Positions 1 to 13,059 of a stretch of DNA of 64,000 nucleotides are shown here, in pieces. The position numbers were made by a program, and so were the translations under genes. The stretch comes from Antitrichia curtipendula (taxonomy: Eukaryota > Streptophyta > Bryopsida > Hypnales > Leucodontaceae), in contig OX579635.1 in assembly GCA_951230915.1 (NCBI GenBank), forward strand, positions 12,400,001-12,464,000, given 5' to 3'. The notes under the pieces are model-generated. The model was not told the origin of the DNA, searched no databases, and saw only the letters and a program-made list of their open reading frames with translations. The first letter of the stretch is position 1; every line of letters starts with the position of its first letter.

Positions 1-138
1 GAGAAGGATATTACATTCAAGAAGCGAGCGAAGTATTTTATGATCGTGCAGTTCGTGGCAGTGTTGGTGTATGTTTTGCTTGCGGGGATTGAAGTTGATG
101 ATGGCGATGAAGACAACGGCGGAGAGGACGATGAATGA
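1..138 (+). CDS. 3' end of an unidentified membrane-protein gene (partial)
   Basis: Reading frame 1 is open from the window edge to a TGA at 136-138, giving 45 residues. They start lysine-rich (KKRAKYFM), pass through one strongly hydrophobic stretch of about 18 residues (VQFVAVLVYVLLAG) and end in a very acidic tail (DDGDEDNGGEDDE). This layout fits the last exon of a protein with a C-terminal membrane anchor and a short charged tail. The upstream part lies outside the window, so the 5' boundary and family are unknown; I do not recognise the sequence. The next several hundred bases have gene-like composition and are probably its 3' UTR. An overlapping ORF in frame 2 (71-382) has no protein-like features and was not adopted. 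Confidence 0.5.
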   Translation, partial: EKDITFKKRAKYFMIVQFVAVLVYVLLAGIEVDDGDEDNGGEDDE

Positions 139-2300
139 GAGCCGTGACCTTATTCTTGCTGTAAGTTTTCGTATTGCAGGGATCGCAATCGATGTTCTCC
201 CTTTTAAGAAGACCAGTCTTCTCTGTTCCAATTTTGACCTAATTCCTCCTCATGCCTTTGAAGATACAAGACCCAGGGGCCGCTCAAGCAAATTTCTGGG
301 GTTAATAAATCATTGCCTTCTGTTTTTGATACATCAAACAAGGTTTCTTCCTTTGCTGTTGTGCTACATCCAATGGAAGTAGTTGCGGATCTTTTGCCTT
401 CAAGTGCACGGCATTAGGTGTTCTAGTCATTAGGCGCTGCTTTAGCAGACAGTTGCTGAAGATAGCGCCGTGAAGAGGCCATGCCCAGTCTCACTTGCTG
501 AATACTTTCAAAGGTTTTTGACGGGCGTGAAATACACTTTGCTTAATCCTGGGTGATCGCCGTGTGGTTAATTCAACGATGGTACAGTTTAATTCAGACT
601 GAGGTACAGGTTTCTTCAGGGTGTAGGGTGTAGGCTTGTGAAGAGAATCATTTTGGAGCGGCTTACTTGTGCATTATCAGTTTTGAAAACATTGTATGTA
701 CTTGTAAGACAGGGTTTCAGATGATTAATTGCATCGAGTTGTATCGGTTGGAGTTTAGGGTAAGCATAGACGTGCAGGTTCGTGTCTGCTGAATTGCGCA
801 AACTGTTATGCATAGTCAGTTGTCAAAATTTGTTTTGATGTCTCAATTTCTCAATTATTCTGCATACTTTTTTGTCGTGGCATTCTGTTCAAGGGAAATT
901 TTCATTCTCGGGAATCGTAATTTTGTGGGTTGCAAGACTCTTTAGTTCTGTCTTCTTTTGTTCCATCTAACTTACACTTAAAAGTCGTTTATGTCACTGG
1001 CTCAAAGACCAAAAGAACTCATATCATATGTGTTCAGAATTTGACATGTGGAAGTTCGCCAATCACTTGTGTGCACCTCAAGATATAATGAATTGTGAAA
1101 GTAGAGTGCGGTAATCAGGGTTGCTTCTAGCATTTCGGGTTCTACAGAAATTGATATCCAAAACATTGATGAAGCTTTTTACATTTTATGGACATGGATG
1201 AAACATGCAAAATATTGATGAAAATTCAACTCTTCATCTTTAAGTGCACATTCAATCAAAAGTGTGATCCTATCCCAAGATTTATTACTAGTTCGTGATT
1301 TCATCCACTTTGGAATCTATTTTTTATTAGTCTTTCAAAAAATTGTATTAAATTTAAGTGAATTATAACACCAAAATTGTTTTTGGTTTGTGTACATTCC
1401 TATTTGTGTGATATGCAATTAAGTTTTTAGGTACTCTTGTATGGGGTTGGAGAGTGGACAATGGCAAGATCCATCCATACCATTACAACTAAAGGCTTCC
1501 ATATGTTCTTTCATTATATTAGGATATTTTTTTCAATGGATATAACCATCTAAATATGATTAGGAAAAAAAATTATGAAACCAAAGATACAATGATTGAC
1601 AAAATTGAAAACAATTTTGAAACGTTTTCATTCAAATAACCATATTGTATGCATCAATGGATGAAGTGCAAAAGTAGATTTACAAAAGTTGTAGTGTGCA
1701 ACATACTACATGTCATCATGGAAGTTTGAAGAAAAAATTAGTTGTGATTTGAAAGAAAATCAAATTCAAAGTTAGCCATGTCCCAAATTCAAATTTTGTT
1801 CAATATAATTTGGAATTACTTTATCTTTTGCCAATTTAATCTTTGAGCTTTGGAAAAAAAAATTGTGCCTTGGCATGTTGGTATACATCATTTCAGATTG
1901 TTGTACACAAAAATTGAAGGAAATTGACATTTATAGAATTTAAAATAACAATAGTTTGACAAACATGCAAATGATGTTGGTTCTTACAATTCTTGAATTT
2001 TTTTTGGAGGAATTGAGAGCATGGGATAGCATTAGCCATTGTAGAAAGAGTATAGGGTGCAATTTGAACCATTGTTACATCTTAATGTCCTTGCATTTAA
2101 AACATTTGTTAACTTGAGCAATGCATTCAATTTTTATTTCACAGTCATATAATGCACTTTTAATTCAATCTTTTTGTCAAAAGACTAGAGTTCATGATGT
2201 ACACAATTGATCCAACAAATTCAAAAATAAATAAATAATAATCATTATCAATATCGTAAAAAAACTGAAAATTGCCAAACTTACAGTAATCTTCATAAAA
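139..2300. other. 3' UTR-like stretch then AT-rich intergenic DNA
   Basis: About 139-1000 has mixed composition and is likely the trailing UTR of the upstream gene. From about 1150 to 2300 the sequence is strongly AT-rich with no credible ORF, RNA gene or clear repeat boundary. Confidence 0.5.
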
Positions 2301-2858
2301 TTTTCCATTAAGCTCCAGACACAATGTAAAGCGCACGGTCGTACGATTTCAAGGTCTCCAGCCCGTCAATGGAAACGCTCTTACGGTATCTGGAACTGCG
2401 GGAAGGGGATGATGGCCGTGCGCGCGGGTGACCGACGGGAGTCACTGACCCGTCCGCCCAACCAGCGAGTGACCCGCTGCGATGGGCTCGGCCATGCTCC
2501 AAGTGCGTTCTTTGGCCTCAGAGATGATTTGCGAGAATTCGCAGGCACCCGAAGTGGATATGGCCATGACAATGCCGATGCTGTTGCAAGGCTATCGAAA
2601 TCACTCAGACTAATCCCCCGCCCTTGCTCCTTCCAATTTCGTCCCACTTCCGTCCAAATCCTGCTTCCCAACAAACAGGCGCCCTCACTCAATCCGACCT
2701 CAGTTCTTGCAACTCTCCATCCGCTGCAATTTGCAACTGCATCGTAGCAACTATCTCCACCTTGAGGGTTTTGAACTTTTGTGAGATTTTGTGAGCTTTC
2801 TTTGGAGGTTTGGAAGCTCGAGATCTTGAAATTTCCGAGCTCGTGAGTGGCGAGCAAG

Positions 2859-5800
2859 ATGGGTTCGATGGCTAGGTTGAGTCCCGGCCCGTTGGGCTCA
2901 GCATTGGGCTCCACTCCGGCTTCGACATCAGCACAGTGCTGCTATCTCAGAAGCTCGGTCGCGGCGAGGCAATGTGGGTGCGTGATTGGGGAGAGTGGGA
3001 AGCAACTACTGTACAAGGGGCAGTTCATGGGCGATGCGAAGGGGATCTTCAATGGCGCCCCGCGTGGGGGCTTAAGGATGCAAAATAGTAGGCGGAGTAA
3101 TAGTGCGGTGGTGGCCATGAGTGGCGCTAAAATCAAGGTCATTGGGGTGGGCGGCGGGGGTAACAATGCCGTCAACCGCATGATTGGGAGTGGTATTCAG
3201 GTATGCCGTTTTCGTCCCCTTTTCAGTGATTACTTGAAGTTTCAATGTGAGCCGTGAAGTCGAACATTCAGACAAGAAGTATATAGCGTTCATTCATGGA
3301 TGGCATCATCGCTTTCAAAAGATTTCTCTGAATGGCGAATTCTAAGACTTTCTGTGGCACCTTTCCTGTCGAAACGACTCGTGAACGTTGAAATATGAGG
3401 GCAATCTCGTTACGCAAGAATCTGTGTAAATTTTCCAAGGTGACTGTCTGGTGCAATTTTTTCCTCCCCACTCCAAGATATCGTACCGGGCAGAAGGAGG
3501 ATCCAAAATGTGGGGTAGGGTTTAGTAATACTGATTATCGACACAAATCATTTTAGGGTTGATGGTTCTGTCAGTGAATCAACAGTGAAACGATGGTTTT
3601 GCTGCATTAGGCATTTATCCAGGTGTTGCTATGGCTTTATGTACCAGAGACGGTAGTATAGAGGACCTACCGTGCAGACCCGGCGTTCTATACGCAACGG
3701 AGTTCTTTCGAAGTATGGAGGACTTCTCACATCTCTGATTATGGAGGACATAATGCCAAGTCGTCCTGCTAAATCAAGAATGTCTCTATATGTATTTTCT
3801 AAGTCGATGAAAGGATTCATTTTGAGACGGTAGAGCAGTACACCCTCTTCTGACTCACCTATGAGAGAGCAACATAGCTGCCTTGAAACTAGAATCGGCA
3901 TTAACTATTATTAAGACCACAGCTCCACGAAATCAACCCATAGGGATCCCTTTTGCTGAAATTTAATCTGACTCTAAGCAGGATGACCTGCCCGACCTTA
4001 CAACCATTCCGGTTTTAACAGAATCCCTACTCTGAGGGTTTGTGTTTTATGAGGGTCTCTGAAACCATTGATAGGGTCTTCAACAGCAGGGTCTTCAAAG
4101 CACTGGGCTTGGAGGAATAGTATGCTGGGTTTCCTCCTCAGGTTCCTCTGCAGTACAATCTAGCCCTCAATATCTTTAACGTCACGGACTGACTTTAGGA
4201 GACCTGTATTATGTTTGATAACCTGAAGATTATTCTCTACAGTGATGAAATGTCTATTTAGGGTGGCAGTGCGCAGTGCTATTGCCATGATGTATTTGAT
4301 GGACTTTGAGTATCCATTTGCTTGAACATGACTTGGTTTGAAGAGAACTCAACTCTGTCCTGCAGGGTGTGGATTTTTGGGCTATCAACACAGATGTCCA
4401 AGCTTTGCGGAAATCCCAAGCGGAGCATCGCGTTCAAATTGGGGAAGCATTGACCCGAGGACTTGGGACGGGTGGAAAACCCTACCTGGGAGAGCAGGCA
4501 GCCGAGGAGTCGATTGAGATCATTGCAGAGGCCGTGGTGGACGCTGATCTCGTCTTCATCACTGCAGGAATGGGTGGTGGGACTGGTTCCGGTGCTGCCC
4601 CGGTTGTAGCCCGCGTGGCCAAAGAGGCTGGACAACTCACTGTGGGCGTCGTCACCTATCCCTTTACATTTGAAGGGCGACGCAGAAGCCAACAGGTAAT
4701 GTAAAGTCTCCATTCACCATGCAGTAAGGGAGAGGTTCCATTCACCGCACACGTGAACCTTGAACCTTTCCCTAGTCCCTACAACAATCTAAAAACTTGC
4801 ACCATCTAAAACTATGCACATTTATTTTATGATAAGTTAAAAAATCAATTGCAAAAAAAAGAAATTTCAATAGGTTAAGTACTTTCAAAGTTGGCACAAA
4901 TCAAGTTTCCCTGTTTGGTCATGGGAGCTTCTCCCTTAATATATGGTTAGTGGAGTCTCTACCTAATGTGTTTAGATTGTGTTGGTTTTAGAGCTCATGA
5001 AAGAAAGATCGTTGAAGGTTATGATACTTTTGAGAACCATGAGTCTGCACCCGACCCTGTCCACTAACTCATTGCACATATGTTCATAACTTGACTTGTG
5101 GAATTTCTTCCAAGCATGTGGATACACAATATGACAGATTCTGATGATATACAAGGAATTTGCATATTTGTGTCATTAGAGAGGTTTGAGTGTTTTGTAT
5201 CTCTGTCGCACTGGGAACCAGAAGTGAGCCCTGATGATGGGTGGATTGTGGTGCAGGCAGTGGAGGCCATAGAGAACCTGCGGAAGTCTGTGGATAGTCT
5301 CATTGTCATCCCCAATGACCGTTTACTTGATGTATCCGAAGAGAAAACGCTTCTCCAGGATGCCTTTTCTCTTGCAGATGATGTTCTTCGGCAGGGAGTG
5401 CAAGGCATTTCAGACATCATCACTGTACGTGTTCAACTTTGTGATAGTCTGGATGATGCCATGCTCTGCTGTCTTTCCTAACAGCACAATCCATGAGTCT
5501 AATCAGTCAGTTCATTAGAACCAGAAGACTATGAAACTGTCACTTGTCTGTTACGCTGTTTTTTCGTCGCATTATTTGGTATATACGTAGTGTTACATGA
5601 CATTTTTGTATCATTGGCAATAAAGAGATCAAAAGTTCTGAGATCCTGTGCTTGGTGGGGCAGACACCAGGTCTGGTGAATGTTGATTTTGCAGATGTAA
5701 GAGCTGTGATGAGCAACTCCGGGACAGCTATGCTTGGTGTTGGTTCTTCAAGTGGCAAGAATCGTGCTGAGGAAGCTGCCATTCAAGCTGCCTCGGCTCC

Positions 5801-6617
5801 CCTTATTGAACGCTCCATTGAACAAGCAACTGGCATTGTGTACAATATAACGGGCGGCTCAGATCTCACATTGCAGGAAGTGAACACTGTGTCTCAGGTT
5901 TGCACTCGAGCCCTTTTTTATGCTGTCAAAGTGTTGAAGCAAATGCTTCAAATAATGATCCAAATCAATGACATCTGTTTAGATGGGATTTTTGGATGTG
6001 TTAACCCCCAAGTGACCAAGCTAGAAATGGAAAGTTCGATTTGGAAGCTAATAGTCGATTCAGTTACTTTGAAAGTGCTCAAAAATGCAGGATATGATTA
6101 CTTCTTTCTATTAGTGCATTTTGTTACCTCCCTTGAAGCTTCCTAAATAGTTAATTTCCAGATATAGAACTAGCCACTTTCAGCCACTGGGCACCTAGGG
6201 TTGAAGGCGTGAGCTGAGAAAACAGAGGATACCCTTACGATAATACTGAATTTTTTTTAAAAAAACAAGGATACTCTTTCATTAATTTTAAAAAAACAAT
6301 CCTTGGAATTTGTGGGCTGACAGCTTTACTAAGATGAAATATCGTGGGTTGTGTTGCTGTAGATTGTTACAGGCTTAGCAGATCCATCCGCAAACATCAT
6401 TTTTGGAGCGGTTGTGGATGACAAATATGCAGGTGAAGTCCATGTAACAATTATTGCCACGGGCTTTTCTCACACTTTTCAGAAAGCATTGGTGGATCCG
6501 AAAGCGGGGAGGGCAGAGTCACAGGAATCTCCAAGGAAGTCACGGGAGGTCCCTTGGAAGCAACCAACTCCCACCTTGTCAAGATTTCGCCAAGGTCTCG
6601 GCGGCAAAGGCTTTTAG
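2859..6617 (+). CDS. FTSZ1: Plastid division protein FtsZ, FtsZ1-type
   Basis: A tubulin-like GTPase that assembles the stromal Z-ring for chloroplast division. Exons are 2859-3200, 4366-4695, 5257-5424, 5664-5897 and 6363-6617; all junctions are GT-AG in phase 0, giving 442 aa. Residues 1 to about 85 are Ser/Ala/Arg-rich and look like a plastid transit peptide. The FtsZ core follows: GGGGNN at 98-103, the tubulin signature GGGTGSG at 184-190, then [24 protein letters not shown] and [14 protein letters not shown]. Wording such as [14 protein letters not shown] and [12 protein letters not shown] matches plant FtsZ1 (or the moss FtsZ3 branch) rather than FtsZ2, and the C-terminus (residues about 400-442, basic, ending GLGGKGF) lacks the FtsZ2 ARC6-binding tail. 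The frame also opens at a GTG at 2847, but ATG 2859 is the natural start. Exon 4 begins TTPGL where Arabidopsis has TIPGL. An AATAAA lies at 6663. Confidence 0.95.
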
Positions 6618-6662
6618 TAGACAAAGAGTGTTGCACACTATGATCGGTGCTTGTAAAGTTTC

Positions 6663-6668
6663 AATAAA
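6663..6668 (+). promoter_or_regulatory. Candidate polyadenylation signal of the ftsZ1-like gene
   Basis: An AATAAA hexamer lies 46 bases after the TAG of the FtsZ frame, a normal distance for a plant near-upstream element. Cleavage position cannot be seen. Confidence 0.4.
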
Positions 6669-7013
6669 TAAGATAGATTTTGGACTTTCAATTACCGACT
6701 GAGTGTGATTTTTCTCTGCACGTGGATTGTTTGTTGATTGTTTGTTGTTGCTCCCATTCTCTTCTATGCGCCACATGCTAGCTCGGACAAAAGTGAATCG
6801 AATATCGACTGTACTTTACAAAAGACCAGAAAGGTGATATGCGTTGTCCTGTCGTGCTAAGAAATTTCCTCAACATCCGCTCAGAATTGTATCAGGAATG
6901 ATGAGGTGGAATCACTCATTTCCGTCCTTTTATGAAGTTAAGCCATAGCTCCCACTCTCTGATATGTGGCATTATTTTTTCTATATTAGAAACATAAGGG
7001 GATAAATTTTCAA

Positions 7014-7101
7014 GTATTCCCTCTGTTTCTAAGTAATGCCAGTGTTTCCTTTGTAAAACACAAAGGAAACGCTAGTATTATTTAGAAATAGAGGGAGTAT
7101 T
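7014..7101. mobile_element. 88-bp Stowaway-like MITE (fold-back)
   Basis: Two arms of about 40 bp face each other almost without a loop: the left starts TATTCCCTCTGTTTCTAAG and the right ends in its near-complement AAATAGAGGGAGTA. The arms differ at only a few positions. The terminus, TA followed by the CTCCCTC-type end, closely resembles the Stowaway (Tc1/mariner-type) MITE terminus known from grasses, and both ends abut TA as expected for that superfamily. It sits about 400 bp after ftsZ1. Confidence 0.75.
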
Positions 7102-7199
7102 GAAATAAAATTTGCACCACTATGTACTATGTTTGAATTTTGGTACCACGTGAATCATTTGCTAAGAAAAAAACAACTAAACCAACTACAACTAAATGT

Positions 7200-7735
7200 G
7201 TCCAAATAAGCAATTGAGCATGGTGCCCATGATTATATTGAAAAGTTTTTCTTGGGTCTTATTGGTAGTCAAAAAGGGATTCTATATTCTTTAGAAAGCA
7301 TTTATGGGGCATTGTATGAATTTTCAAAGTGTTGAAAGTAGGTGTATCCAAACATAACCTTTGGCTCTAGTGAATAGAGGCTATACATTTTAGGCAAGAA
7401 TTTGTAGGGTCAATTTCAGAAGGGTCACATTTGACTTATTAAACAATATTATTAAGTTTATGACTTAAAGTAGGAAGTCCATTAAGTGCCCATTTAAGAA
7501 CTAATTCACAATTTGGGGGGATACTTCTTGAATGTTTTTAATTAAATTTTCTTTGAAAGACAAATAGACTTGGCATCTAAGTCAAGTGATTTCACATTTT
7601 TTGGACCCTAGTAGAATTAGTTATAAATTTTGAAGTTGGCTCCCTAAAAGTATCCACATCCTAATATGTTCATTGTTGGTACATTGAAAAAGGTGAAATG
7701 TATTTTAGTGTTAGAGAACGCTTTTAGAGTCTAGT
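7200..7735. repeat. Dispersed repeat, copy 1
   Basis: Parts of this AT-rich stretch recur elsewhere in the window. About 7210-7420 (GCAATTGAGCATGGTGC ... ACATTTTAGGCAAGAATT) resembles 36440-36720, and about 7460-7730 (AGTAGGAAGTCCATTAAGTG ... TTGGCATCTAAGTCAAGTG) resembles 39370-39660, both in the same orientation. No coding capacity or TIR is visible. Confidence 0.45.
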
Positions 7736-7739
7736 CACT

Positions 7740-9120
7740 TTATGGACCTCCTACCTTACTAAACAATATGGCTAAACTTCTACAAAGATTGGAAAGTCCA
7801 TTGTTTACTTGTTGCATGCTTTGAAGGTGGAGTCAAATGAAAGATTAACCTTCAAACGCCACCAATGCTAAAAAGAATGGTGTTTGGATGACTTTAGAAC
7901 AATTTAGAAGATGATTGCAAACTCATTTTCCATCTAATTCTTGTTTAGGGAGTTGTTTGAATGGAAGTTGCTTTAGAGGATATTGGAAATTGCCTCAATG
8001 AGGTATTTATGATATTTCAACACAAGAAGATGCATCATAAATGGATCATCAAATATGCTATTCTAGTGTATTGGGGGAACTTGCTGCTCCTTGTTCTAAA
8101 TCTGAAATTTCTCCATAAAGATGATATTTTTAAATTTGAGTCCAAGTAATAAAATGAAAGTCATGTATTTTAATTTCTACTCTAATTTGAAATTTTGGAA
8201 AATTCCTAGAATTAAATGTTTGCACTACAATGTTCTTTACCATAATATACACTTATGGTGTAAATTCCAGATTTTTTTTGAGATAATTTCTATTTGGTAT
8301 GATTTTTCTTCACTTTCTCTTGAAAAATTCTCAAAAAATTCTATTCTCCACACAAAAATTTAAAAAAAATTGTGAGGTGAAGAAGACAACATTTAGTTGC
8401 TACATGGGAGCACATAAGGTGAAGGAAATTTGTCTTGCAACTTTGTCGTCATAAGCTCAGCGCTTTGGATGACAACCTTGGTCATAGGGGGCCTCGTCCT
8501 TTACGTGATTTACAAAATTTTCTACCCAAAATTAAGATTAACTCAAATATCATTTTCAAGCTCAATCAACTACATTGATTTGTCCTACTGAATGTCTCTT
8601 ACAGTTCTTCAATTATAATAAGGGCATTGTAAGTGACAAAGTGTTCAGAGTAATTGAGTTAATCAAGGACCACAGGCAGGTGCAAAATGAGACCATCAGC
8701 AAAAGGTGTTTGGAAATCCACCATGGGAAGTGGATAGTGATCCTCTATTGAACGGGATTGAGGTCTGAGACCACGTGCACCGCAATCAACACTGGGCAGA
8801 AACAAATATTCTGGCCGTAGCGACAGTACGTATGTGCACTCTCAAAATTTTCTGCTCATAATAATTTTGAACAATCTTGAACTACCGAAGATACTGTTGC
8901 CTTCTAGAACTTTCAATGCGTCAATATTCAATGTTGGTATTGACCTTATTTGTAAATACAGTGGTCCACACTACCTGGTGCAATCGGTGCAGTACTACTA
9001 TCCGTCATCTGACCACATCCAATAACCACAATCTTTCACTTTTACAGTACCTTCCTACCCATCCCTGTCGTGAAAGCCAATTGCTGGTGCCTGCAGAAAC
9101 GTTCAGGATAAAAAATTCGC
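7740..9120. other. Intergenic DNA, no gene seen
   Basis: AT-rich to about 8600, then more mixed toward the 3' end of the succinate-CoA ligase gene (its 3' UTR on the minus strand). The ORFs at 7961-8363 and 8834-9179 have no recognisable protein features. Confidence 0.5.
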
Positions 9121-12100
9121 TCATCTCTTCACAGCCTTCACTGCCTTCTTCGCTGCATCATCAAGATCATCAGCGGTAATGATGGTCATCCCACTTTCCT
9201 GCACCAAGTGACACAGCATTCCACAAGTTGATTAGGAATTCCAGATAGAGTTGAGAATCAAAATTTCAGACAAGGAATTCCGGTAGAGAAACAGGACGTT
9301 GAGAACAGAGTTTTCGTACCTTTAGAATGGTTTTCCCAACATCCACATTCGTACCCTCCAGACGTACTACAAGAGGAACTTTCAGATTCACCTGCAGATT
9401 CAAACTCTTTCCATATTAGGGAAATCTCAAAAACAATTCAATGAACTCTGATAGTTCTCCGTGATAGACTAAGGTAGAAACACCCAATAGCGTCCCTGTA
9501 CCTAATCTTTGTTCTTAGATGGACAGTAACCGTCCCTAGACTTCCATTGAATGGTCTTTGACATGTGTCATAAAGTTTTCTCCTCCACTGTGAGTGGATA
9601 AGTGCTGAATTTGTCAAAATTCAGATTTAGGTCCACCTACAGGACGGTTGCAGTGGTCTAGGGGACTGCAACTTTGAAAATTCATAGAAAATACATGCCA
9701 AGTCCGAATTTTATTTTATTTTTTTGAAAATTCATGATTTTCTCTCGCTAACACCCCAAAAATATTAATTTTTTGAAATGGTGCCTCCAAGTATGCTGAA
9801 TTCCTTATTTTGACGGTTTTGAGTGCTTCCACAGTATTTAATGAAAACCAGATAAAAACTGCTCACCTGTTTGGCAGCCGCCACGATTCCAGCAGCAATG
9901 ACATCACACTTCATAATCCCACCAAATATGTTCACCAGAATAGCTTTTACTCTTGTGTCAGAAGTCAGAATTTTGAAAGCTTCCACCACCTACATACCCA
10001 AAGTGAGGTTAATGAACACCGATAAATCTATCATTCCGTGGTTCACAATAGCGACAACTACTATCCAAAACCAAATAGATGCTCTTTTATGCACTAAGGA
10101 ATGGAAAATTACATGAATCCACTGAACTGATCCCCTAATTATCAAAACCTGTGTAATTCGGTCTCTAAATCCATGAACACACATGCAAGAGCGAGAAACC
10201 GGACCCGAGAAACCGAACCGTGGTCAACTGCGAGTATAGAGCACACGACGTGAGTCTAAGAGCATACCTGTTGCTCCGTAGCATTGCCACCGACATCCAA
10301 GAAATTGGCGGGAGTGCCTCCACTAATCTTGATAATATCCATCGTTGCCATCGCAAGTCCAGCTCCATTCACCATGCATCCGATCTCACCATCCAATCCA
10401 ATGTAATTCAGGTCCACTTTCGCAGCTGCAACCTGAAGAATATGCCAGAGTGGTGAGCGTATTGACAAAGAGTGAAAATCTAGTTGATAAAAGTGAAAAA
10501 ATCTGATCAACCAACAATTATATTTTTAGGTTAAGCAAGTTTGGACAGTTTTCGAGATATTTCTGCAAATGCACCGACATGCCAAAAGAGATTACTCATT
10601 TTCCCCCCACGTTCAGCAGAGAACCGCCAGCTATCATTATATCGTAGAAGACAGATTTCTGATGAGTACACAACATACCTCACGAGGGTCTTCTTGAGTT
10701 GTGTCGCGCATGGCAAAAATCTCCTTCTGGCGGAATGCGGCATTGTCATCGAAATTAAGCTTCGCATCAGCAGCCATCATAGTTCCTGTCGCCGTTTCTG
10801 CCAAGGGGTTGATCTGCGGACAATTCATGGTACACAAAAAGTTTAAAGAGTGATCACAGCAGTGAGAGATACCAACACTTCAAAACAAACCCCATAATGA
10901 CCACAAAAATAAACTCGGCGGTTCCATAATTTGCCTGAAAAGGAGACGATATCAAAAGAAAAACGCGTTTCTTTCGTCGTGATCTACGATAATAAAGAGA
11001 TAAGACCAAAACGACTAAACTTATAAAGCTTCTCCTCGGAGAATCGCACAACCCGAATGGAGCAGGATCTGACCTGAGGAGCTCCGAACTTGTGCCCTAA
11101 ACATATTGTGGTTTTAAACCTTAACAATGAATACGATATACTGTGGCATGCTAGTCAAAAATACTCCCAGAGGACGAAGGAGATACCTCGACTTGAGTGC
11201 AATCTGTCTCCGTGAACAGCTTGTAAAACTTCTTAATTTGATCGATTCCTTGCTTCAAGTCGACCTTTTGGGGGGACAAACCTTTAAAAACCTTTTCAGC
11301 TTCCGCATCTGTAATACCGTTCTTGATGTTTATTGGTACCTGCGTATAAAAAACCGCAACATCATCTCAACCAATTAGGTCAAAAAAATTAAATTCCAGA
11401 ACATATATGTCATTGAATATAGAGGTGCCTCGTTTTATTCGGACAAAAACAAACAGAAAGCAAACCTTGATTATCATATCTGGGTACTTCTCAGCAAGAT
11501 CCTCTATGCTGGTTCCTCCCTTGGCGCAAGCAATCATGACCTGTCTTTACACCACTTTCAAGTTCAGTCCTAACATGACCATCGTAATTCAAAAGGGCAA
11601 TCCAACAAGACTCAAACTAGAATTGCATGAATTTAAGTACTTCAACCATCAAAAAACTGAGAACACAGTAAAAAAGTTTCCATCATTCCGGTGAAGGAGA
11701 AGATAGTTTCAATACTGGAGGAGAGGAAGCAGGAAAATAACACTATAACAATGGTGGATTACAATCGTCCCCAGGAATTCTCTTGGGATAGAGACTGAAG
11801 ACGCAAAACATAGGAGACGATGGACTTACCGGACCGGCACTAGCCCGATCTAAAGCAATGGCAAAATACATCTCGTTGACCAGATTCAGCTTTTCACACA
11901 AAAACACCTGCACCAAACATTAACAACTTACAATTACAGTAATTCCAGAATGAATCTAAAGCATGCAGCCACAGAAAAAATGCAGAAAATATAAGCCTCT
12001 TCATGCAATGATCAATTTCTGTGGAATCCGAAAAAGCAGTTCCTGATCTTCGTCAGAAAACCATAGATTTGCACGATGCAGCAATAGAAACCTGATAAAA

Positions 12101-12943
12101 GGACGCAGAAATTTCAGTGGACCACATTCATAAGCCACCATGAAGTGGCCAAAATCGTCACCTTATTCACTGGCTTTCCCTCCGCTCCAGTCTGCTTGGT
12201 CACCAAGACCTGCCCTAGCATTTTCCCTGCAAAAACAACATCCGCCAACTCTCAAACCCCTAATCGCAAATAATAACGGCGCGCTAACAGTCATAGGGAA
12301 TCATAATTATACACCCTGTTCTGCGCATTCATAAATCACAGCCGATTCACAGCCTAGTAACACAAAGCTCTAAACTAGCCTAAAAATGGTCAACCTGTTA
12401 CCGAATAGGTACCTGCGATATCCTCCACCTGGTCCCTCTTCACAATGTGCACCCCTCCTTTCAGTCCATTCTTAAACGTCCCCAATCCTCGACCTCCCGC
12501 CAGCACTTGGCTCTTCACCACCAACTGCGAACACACTCGATCGCTTATTGACCGAACTGAACTCCCACATCATCCCAATAAAACCCATTAGATCACCCCA
12601 AAACCCTAATCCAAACCCTACTTGAAACCTCCCAAAGACTCACCTCGGTGTCATTCGGGAATTCCTCCTTGAGCACCGTGGCGATCTCCCCGGAGGAAGA
12701 CACCACCACGCCCTTGGGTACATTGACTCCGAATTTGCTCATCAGTGCAGCGCCCTGAATGGGAAAATGAGCATCAGAGATGGCGTAAAATCGGGAAAGA
12801 AAAGGAAAAAAAAACAGAGTAAGAGAGGGAAGCAGTGGTACCTGATATTCATGGATGTTCAAGAAGCGCGACTGCTGGTGTTGGTAGGGCGAGGAGCGAG
12901 GGACGAGTCGCGCCAGAAGGCGGGAGGCCGCATGGCGCGACAT
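9121..12943 (-). CDS. SUCLB: Succinate-CoA ligase beta subunit, mitochondrial
   Basis: Beta subunit of succinyl-CoA synthetase, the TCA-cycle enzyme that converts succinyl-CoA to succinate with substrate-level phosphorylation in the mitochondrial matrix; it works with an alpha subunit not found here. Twelve exons in minus order: 12842-12943, 12644-12754, 12413-12524, 12162-12226, 11830-11907, 11466-11540, 11187-11339, 10679-10813, 10268-10432, 9867-9989, 9320-9391, 9121-9198. Every junction is GT-AG and in phase; the product is 422 aa, matching plant homologs (about 421). Residues 1-26 ([18 protein letters not shown]...) are a basic presequence. LNIHEYQGA opens the ATP-grasp domain, with AGGRGLGTF around 80-88; INPLAET (233-239) and [14 protein letters not shown] carry the metal/nucleotide site; [19 protein letters not shown] and [13 protein letters not shown] lie in the CoA-ligase domain. 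The frame extends upstream to 13060, but the ATG at 12943 fits the family. Exon sequences are highly conserved, and I see no defects. Confidence 0.97.
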
Positions 12944-13059
12944 GGCGATGAGCGAAGAGGAGGCGAGGCGAGGCGAGGCGATGGAATGGAGCGAGAGGAA
13001 GGGAACCGGGAAACAAAGAAAGTGAAGACGAAGACCGCAGTTAGGGTTTAGGGGACGCA

